Source: a virus. From it: DNA of 25,202 nucleotides. Below are positions 20,698-25,202 of the stretch, one piece after another; position 1 is the stretch's first letter, and every line of letters starts with the position of its first letter. The notes under the pieces are model-generated. The model saw nothing but the letters and a program-made list of their open reading frames with translations, did no database searches and was not told the DNA's origin. A program made the position numbers and the translations under genes. Location of the stretch: IMG/VR virus record IMGVR_UViG_3300031658_000107, positions 1 through 25,202 of that record. One strand, given 5' to 3'.

Positions 20698-21843
20698 TTA
20701 TATCTTATCGTTTTTCCACCATGGCTTATTGTTAATTATGGGCAGATTGGATATTGGCTGTGTTTGGCCAGAAAAATAATCTTCCATGGATCCTTCTCTA
20801 TATAGATCCAATGTGATACAGTGTAACCCGCCATCCCAGAAGTACCTGTGTCTGAATGGGCATATGATTGGCTCAATGTTGTGCTTCTTTAAGTACGAAA
20901 ATACCTGATCGTTATAATTGTTCACCACCACATGCTTGTCGTCCAACATCAATACATTGACATCAAACACGGATTCTTCGACAAAGCCAACCCAGGATGA
21001 CAACCACTTCTCAACATACTCAGTAAATTCTGTATTTTTCTCTTCGCCTGGTAGCCACCATTTTCCTTGATTCTGGGCCTTAAGCTGACCAAACTCCTGC
21101 ATACGTTCCCAGGATTGATCTGGCAAGCAACAAACATCCCATCCCGGAAACGTATCCTGGTATTGGGTATATCTAAGCAATGACAGTATCACACCTTCCT
21201 TGAGTGTGTGGAATGCTCCGTCGGCATGGCCTTTTATGGGTACATGTATAAATTTTCTATCTGGATATCTAGATGTTAACCACTGCCATCCTGCGGCTGT
21301 GACCGAGTCGTGATTCACATATACATGACGACCCACACATGTGACACTAGGGGCATCAAATTCTGATACTCTTGCAGGTGTCGGCACAGGCTCTGTTTTG
21401 CCCCAGTACACTTGTCCGTCTGTGTTATAATCATTAAACTGTATAGTATAATCAAACATATCCACTGAATTATACTGATCCAATCGTTGTTTAATTGATG
21501 GGTGATCCATCCAAGTGTATAACATTTCATTACCCATTACCAATTGGCCATCTCTTACTTGTGCAGGCGGTCTTATTAAGGAGTCGAATCCGCCTGTTGC
21601 GTTCAGGTTGTCCATTATGGAGGCGGCTGGGTCCAGGTAGGGCCGTATTACATCACAACCAAAATCCCGTAATACCTTTTCGTAATTTTGAAAATCCTCT
21701 TCTGTTTCTATTGCTATACGCTGAAGACAATCTCGTATCTTGGGATTTTTAATATCTTCAAAAAATCCAGGGGCATAACTTTTGCCCAGCATTACTGTTT
21801 TTAATGGATGCCATTTGCACCATGAATTATATTGGTTATTCAT
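20698..21843 (-). CDS. Amidinotransferase-like enzyme (guanidino-modifying superfamily)
   Basis: I place the start at ATG 21843, which overlaps the upstream stop (ATGA at 21840-21843); this gives 381 residues. WCKWHPLKTVMLG opens the fold. RPPAQVRD (about 91-98), GHADGAFHTL with D208 and nearby histidines, and the C-terminal GGLHCITLDLYRE with C342 match the Asp-His-Cys catalytic set of glycine/inosamine-phosphate amidinotransferases. The enzyme would move an amidino group from arginine to an amine, or hydrolyse a guanidino compound. Amidinotransferase genes have been reported in other marine phages. Substrate and purpose are unknown; arginine use during infection or modification of a host metabolite are options. 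Confidence 0.8.
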   Translation of the reverse strand: MNNQYNSWCKWHPLKTVMLGKSYAPGFFEDIKNPKIRDCLQRIAIETEEDFQNYEKVLRDFGCDVIRPYLDPAASIMDNLNATGGFDSLIRPPAQVRDGQLVMGNEMLYTWMDHPSIKQRLDQYNSVDMFDYTIQFNDYNTDGQVYWGKTEPVPTPARVSEFDAPSVTCVGRHVYVNHDSVTAAGWQWLTSRYPDRKFIHVPIKGHADGAFHTLKEGVILSLLRYTQYQDTFPGWDVCCLPDQSWERMQEFGQLKAQNQGKWWLPGEEKNTEFTEYVEKWLSSWVGFVEESVFDVNVLMLDDKHVVVNNYNDQVFSYLKKHNIEPIICPFRHRYFWDGGLHCITLDLYREGSMEDYFSGQTQPISNLPIINNKPWWKNDKI

Positions 21844-22379
21844 TTTTGTTTTGCCCATTGTGGCACGACCATGCCGCACTTGATGAATCTGTCAGTGACC
21901 ACAGATTTGTACTGAGAAGGTTCCCAGTTGTCATAATATGCAGTTTTGTGCAACTGCTTGGATGCTGCTAATAAAGTGCTAATATGCTGTATGAATGTTA
22001 TAACATAGGTTCCCTGCTGAACGGAAACACCGTGATTAAACTCTGCAATGGCGGGATGGTCTGTTAGCAATATTAGTCCATCAGATAAGATTGTTTGGTT
22101 TATCTCATTAATTTGCTGTGTATATTGTATGGGGTCTACTACGGTATGTGCAACTATCAACATCACCTCTGTGACCGACTCCTTAAACACAGCCACACCT
22201 TGTCGAATACTGTCATAGTAATCCTCTGTACCTTGTACCACAATATCAAGGCCATTGCTCTTTAGTCTGGCACTCTTGGCATAGGGACAAGGTGGCATGT
22301 CGTTCCATAATGGATGCGGTGCCTCTGCGAATTCCTTCATCCATTGGACAATTGAGTCTTTTATTTGATCTGTTTGCAT
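21840..22379 (-). CDS. Hypothetical protein with CPYAK motif (179 aa)
   Basis: It starts MQTDQIKDSIVQWMKEF and has PLWNDMPPCPYAKSARL near 23-39. A C-P-F/Y-A-K motif after a short helix is seen in DUF1415-like and other uncharacterised proteins. The rest alternates strands and helices (VMLIVAHTV; GLILLTDHP; YVITFIQHI). It is translationally coupled to the amidinotransferase-like gene by ATGA, so a joint pathway is plausible. No cofactor site is recognised. Confidence 0.65.
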   Translation of the reverse strand: MQTDQIKDSIVQWMKEFAEAPHPLWNDMPPCPYAKSARLKSNGLDIVVQGTEDYYDSIRQGVAVFKESVTEVMLIVAHTVVDPIQYTQQINEINQTILSDGLILLTDHPAIAEFNHGVSVQQGTYVITFIQHISTLLAASKQLHKTAYYDNWEPSQYKSVVTDRFIKCGMVVPQWAKQK

Positions 22380-22383
22380 GTTG

Positions 22384-22713
22384 TTATTTAGCTGTGTCGT
22401 TGCGCCTGCTTACAAAATGTGTGTCGGATGGTGTTATTACCGTAAAACTTCCTTGATGGCATGCATTCATTAGGAGATAACCAAGTAGCATTGCTCGGTC
22501 AGTAAGATCTAATTGTGTACTTGGAAACCTGGGATAATTTATAAAGCCAATCTCGACACCCTCTTCTTCTCCCATGGCATAGATGTAGGTGGTTGGAGTA
22601 ACAGTGACACATGCTCCTTCCAGACAATATTCTCGTACTACTTGCTTGATCTGATCAATGGGCCCTGCTATAAAAATCTTAGCCCAATAGGTCTTTACTG
22701 TTTGCGTTTTCAT
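22384..22713 (-). CDS. Conserved-looking phage protein with IAGPI and REYC motifs (109 aa)
   Basis: Features are KTYWAKIFIAGPIDQIKQV at the start, REYCLEGACVTVTPTTYIY in the middle, EEGVEIGFINYPRFP, and QGSFTVITPSDT near the end. From memory, this exact order of motifs occurs in a widely spread small phage protein family of unknown function. It starts 2 nt after the RNA ligase stop, so the two are transcribed and probably translated together. Confidence 0.7.
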   Translation of the reverse strand: MKTQTVKTYWAKIFIAGPIDQIKQVVREYCLEGACVTVTPTTYIYAMGEEEGVEIGFINYPRFPSTQLDLTDRAMLLGYLLMNACHQGSFTVITPSDTHFVSRRNDTAK

Positions 22714-22715
22714 TG

Positions 22716-23711
22716 TTAAATTAGCTCCTGGTCAAAAAACCATCGTTTTGATTTAATTGATACTGCTTTGTTTACATCTAACATCTGTAATTCGTTTTCT
22801 GTTAGTACGTCGATTTCTTCCTTGATTATGTCACCAATCACCCATTTGATAAATGATCCCAAATGCTTCCTGTCGAAATCTGGTGTGAATGAATCTATTC
22901 CTAATTTAAAATCATACACTGTAGGCAACACTTCTCTAGCAGCCTGTTCCAAGCGGTTGGGTGTAACCGCGTATTCAACAAACTCCATTATAGAGTTTAC
23001 TTTCTCAACATCAACAGGAGCCAATGTTCTTACTTTGGAAACATTGTGCTTTTTTCCTTTGACTTTAAATGATATTAGCTCGCCGTTGTCAGTGATATGT
23101 TCCCATACAACCCCTTCACCTGTACCACTAACACCAAAGAACATGCCAACTGGACATTGGGCCTCGATCTCTTGTGTTATCGCAATCAGACAGTTTTGGG
23201 CAAGTTCAGGATTAGCAAAGTCGATAACAATTTCCTCTCTTTGAACACTCAAGGCATCAATGATGCAATTCTGCAGTGATTTAAATTCTGGGCGTTTTCT
23301 AATCCATTTTTCAGTAATACTGCTTATTAGCCTTACGCCAAAACAATAAAAGAATTTGGGCACCTGTGTCACTGCTGCGCCAGACTGGATTCCTTTTCCT
23401 GCAAATTCACCGTATATAACAACCGTGTCGGTTACCGTTGCCAAATTGTCTTCTATTAGTTGTTGTTTGTATTTCAAAAAAGCATCACTGCGAGATTTTA
23501 CCCATCTCGCAAAGCCAGCGTTATCATTGTCTACATTGATTTCGTTGTTCTTGGATTGCACTGTTAAGGTATCGTCTGGCGCAATAACCACAGACGCATT
23601 CGTGCCATGCACCTTAACTGTTCCGTAGAATTTTAGTATAGGATCACGACCATGCCTTGTTACATCGCGTATAACGTTCCTAAACTGAACAATGGATGGA
23701 TATTTGATCAT
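22716..23711 (-). CDS. RNA ligase, T4 Rnl2 family
   Basis: The 331-residue protein has motif I KVHGTN with nucleotidylated K33, motif III GEFAGKG (101-107), motif IV EGVVWE (199-204) and motif V FKVKGKKH (215-222), all in order and spaced as in T4 Rnl2. The C-terminal helical part (about 225-331) fits Rnl2's own C-terminal domain. It seals nicks in RNA, using ATP through an enzyme-AMP step. In T4 relatives, RNA ligase can undo host anticodon-nuclease damage. Its gene is the first of an operon with a consensus sigma70 promoter (23734-23762), so expression is expected early. Confidence 0.9.
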   Translation of the reverse strand: MIKYPSIVQFRNVIRDVTRHGRDPILKFYGTVKVHGTNASVVIAPDDTLTVQSKNNEINVDNDNAGFARWVKSRSDAFLKYKQQLIEDNLATVTDTVVIYGEFAGKGIQSGAAVTQVPKFFYCFGVRLISSITEKWIRKRPEFKSLQNCIIDALSVQREEIVIDFANPELAQNCLIAITQEIEAQCPVGMFFGVSGTGEGVVWEHITDNGELISFKVKGKKHNVSKVRTLAPVDVEKVNSIMEFVEYAVTPNRLEQAAREVLPTVYDFKLGIDSFTPDFDRKHLGSFIKWVIGDIIKEEIDVLTENELQMLDVNKAVSIKSKRWFFDQELI

Positions 23712-23733
23712 GTTGTTATCCTTATTAAGTTAT

Positions 23734-23762
23734 ATTATACAACATTGCACCAGCAATGTCAA
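23734..23762 (-). promoter_or_regulatory. Consensus sigma70 promoter (TTGACA-17-TATAAT)
   Basis: Both boxes match the consensus in all six positions with a 17-nt spacer. The start is about 15-16 nt before the RNA ligase ATG (23711). The -35 lies just past the stop of the 278-aa gene. This is the strongest host-type promoter in the window. Confidence 0.92.
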
Positions 23763-23769
23763 GTTTTAT

Positions 23770-24606
23770 TTACCTTATCCTGGATAAAAATTGATTTGTG
23801 TTAGTAAATTTATTAATACTGTAATCAAAGTTCAATGATGTTGATATCATTGCAACTATTAGAATTTCATGATAATTTGATATATCAATAGCTCTGTCGA
23901 CTTGGTTGTATATGTCAGGTAGAAATGATTCTGCGTATAACACATCTTTCATGTATGGGGCATTAGCTTCGGCAACCAGGTTTATATAATATTCCAATTT
24001 ATCATTAGGTGTTAGGCCTCTGCGAGCAAAGAATTCCACAAAATAGTTATATGGATCTTTGAGAAAATCACAAATGTCAAATATTGTGCCTTTTGCGCCT
24101 GCCAAATATTCTAATTGTGGCCGGTGACAATGTATTAAGAAGTTAACAAGATTCAGTTTTACTTTTCCGCAATTCGGTGCCTGCAGAAACCCATTGTACT
24201 CTGCTACTATGTTTCTGTTTTTTTGGTATAAATCCTGTAGTTGCAACGCAGTGGCTGGTTGTCCATGACGCATGTGAACTCCATCCACAATGTAACCGTG
24301 TATTTTCTGCCATGATATTATTTTAAGTAATACCGCATTGAATGTGCCGCACACAACAGAATAAGTAGGGCTGGGGTTTTCCCTCCAGTGGTCTTCATGT
24401 GATTGAGCCAACCAGTCTGGTCGCACGTTGGCCAGTTGTCGGACTGTAGTGTCCCATACATGATGCAGTTCAGGGGAAGTAAACACAAAATTGTCTGGTA
24501 CATTTATCGATCCTTCAATAGTGCCCAAAATCATCAACGTCTGTATAGTGTGTCCCATTGTCCAGGGCGTCCAGGCCATTTGAGTAGTTTGCGGAGGAGT
24601 TTTCAT
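23770..24606 (-). CDS. Hypothetical protein (278 aa)
   Basis: The start ATG 24606 overlaps the previous stop (ATGA). The protein begins MKTPPQTTQMAWTPWTMG, is aromatic-rich and helical (HHVWDTTVRQLANVRPDWLAQ; WQKIHGYIVDGVHMRHGQP), and has one CGKVKLNLVNFLIHCH stretch in the middle. The last third (YYINLVAEANAPYMKDVLYAESFLPDIYN) is acidic and aromatic. I see no nucleotide-binding or metal motif and cannot name it. It is the last gene before the strong promoter at 23734-23762. Confidence 0.6.
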   Translation of the reverse strand: MKTPPQTTQMAWTPWTMGHTIQTLMILGTIEGSINVPDNFVFTSPELHHVWDTTVRQLANVRPDWLAQSHEDHWRENPSPTYSVVCGTFNAVLLKIISWQKIHGYIVDGVHMRHGQPATALQLQDLYQKNRNIVAEYNGFLQAPNCGKVKLNLVNFLIHCHRPQLEYLAGAKGTIFDICDFLKDPYNYFVEFFARRGLTPNDKLEYYINLVAEANAPYMKDVLYAESFLPDIYNQVDRAIDISNYHEILIVAMISTSLNFDYSINKFTNTNQFLSRIR

Positions 24607-25202
24607 TTGTTCATATGTTTGGTTGGCATTTTTTTAAAGGACCATTTGTTGAACCCTTTGGATTCTGCTAGATATTTATCTTCAATGTTAACGATGTCGG
24701 GTTCGGTTAACCCTAGGACGCCGCTCATGTACATTTCAATTTCCTGATACACTGTGTATGAGTGCATTACTTTTGCGAAGTTGTATTGTCCTAACTGTGC
24801 GTTTAAATATAACACAGCTATGCCGTTGATCTCGTTCCAGTCACAATCGACCGGTGTTGAAATAATAAAAACGGGGACATTGTGCTCTGTAAAATATTGG
24901 TCGAACTGGTCTGATCCGCTGTGTTTTGTTAGATATGTGTTTACTGTTTTATAGTCAAAAGTCTCGTTGATATGGTTTCTTTTTGTTTTTATGTTACTGG
25001 ACTGCATAAACCCTGGTAATAATGCAGACTTAAAATCGGTCATGATACGCACAATGTCGGCTGCTGTATAAGCAGTATAGGAAACGTGGTCTGTAATACT
25101 AGTGTGAATAGTATACGTGTACGCTGGGTATATTCTGCCACACACACCAATAAAGCTCACAGACCATTTACCCGGGTCCTTACGCGGATTGGCGGGCTGC
25201 GG
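24603..25202 (-). CDS. Hypothetical protein, 3' part only (runs off right edge)
   Basis: The frame is open up to base 25202, so a GTG at 25160 is not needed as the start. The upstream codons read PQPANPRKDPGKWSV and join smoothly to SFIGVCGRIYPAYTY. At least 199 residues are present. Features are FDQYFTEHNVPVFIISTPVD, an INGIAVLYLNAQLG strand pair and a C-terminal LAESKGFNKWSFKKMPTKHMNK. From memory, an E-x-KGFxxxxSFxKxPTK ending is shared by several uncharacterised T4-like phage proteins. The stop overlaps the next ATG by ATGA. Function is unknown. Confidence 0.6.
   Translation of the reverse strand, partial: PQPANPRKDPGKWSVSFIGVCGRIYPAYTYTIHTSITDHVSYTAYTAADIVRIMTDFKSALLPGFMQSSNIKTKRNHINETFDYKTVNTYLTKHSGSDQFDQYFTEHNVPVFIISTPVDCDWNEINGIAVLYLNAQLGQYNFAKVMHSYTVYQEIEMYMSGVLGLTEPDIVNIEDKYLAESKGFNKWSFKKMPTKHMNK

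Noticed and set aside
21844-21879. Longer start of the amidinotransferase-like protein at 21879
   Set aside because: It overlaps the upstream gene by 40 nt and adds residues not typical of the fold. ATG 21843 has the ATGA coupling seen elsewhere here.

Overview
The window looks like a piece of a lytic, T4-like tailed-phage (myovirus) genome, probably from an aquatic metagenome. It has a tightly packed minus-strand gene array with ATGA stop/start overlaps. It carries recognisable T4 replication and recombination genes: a gp61-type primase, a gp41-type DnaB helicase, a UvsW-type helicase and an Rnl2-type RNA ligase. It also has host-type sigma70 promoters alongside copies of the T4 late promoter box TATAAATA. 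I saw no tRNA, rRNA, CRISPR array, integrase or transposase. The sequence is AT-rich. All genes but one are read right to left.

Layout from right to left (direction of transcription). 25202-23770: two unrecognised proteins, the first cut by the window edge. 23762-19318: a consensus sigma70 promoter heads an operon of RNA ligase, two small conserved-looking proteins, an amidinotransferase-like enzyme, two very small ORFs behind a late promoter and a hairpin, and a 325-aa protein with a fresh 33-bp tandem duplication. 19249-18085: an AAA+ ATPase alone between a TTGACT-17-TATAAT promoter and an intrinsic terminator. 18075-13763: a class I methyltransferase, two unknowns, UvsW, a small unknown and a 2[4Fe-4S] ferredoxin. 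13759-10843: another sigma70-type promoter heads a chain of overlapping small genes, including zinc-ribbon micro-proteins, a possible gp62-like protein, a zinc-finger protein, a miniature protein with the catalytic motifs of bacterial DNA polymerase III alpha, and a 34-aa membrane peptide. 10463-10846 is the only plus-strand gene and has a perfect late promoter box.

10351-4854 is a replication block (structural-looking protein, primase, helicase) that runs straight into two tandem radical-SAM paralogues. 4858-737 is the most unusual part. Behind a late-type box lie genes for a 92-aa protein, a ligase-like large protein, a nucleotidyltransferase-like protein, a 35-aa micro-protein, a 219-aa protein and a GNAT acetyltransferase. 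Five of these six start with a short MKIxE/MRIxE-type N-terminus, and in four of them it is followed by a [L/I]xE site. That resembles the capsid-targeting sequence and gp21 protease site of T4 internal head proteins, so I propose that this block encodes enzymes carried inside the capsid and delivered with the DNA. 731-282 is a self-contained late transcription unit for a 111-aa probable virion protein, with its own late box, a strong ribosome binding site and a terminator. The left edge holds the 5' part of another gene.

The promoters suggest two time classes. Sigma70-type elements drive nucleic-acid metabolism and accessory genes early. T4-late-type elements mark the putative cargo block, the 111-aa protein, the ferredoxin, the plus-strand gene and a micro-gene leader. 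Assignments come from motifs read by eye and from remembered family patterns, because no database search was possible.
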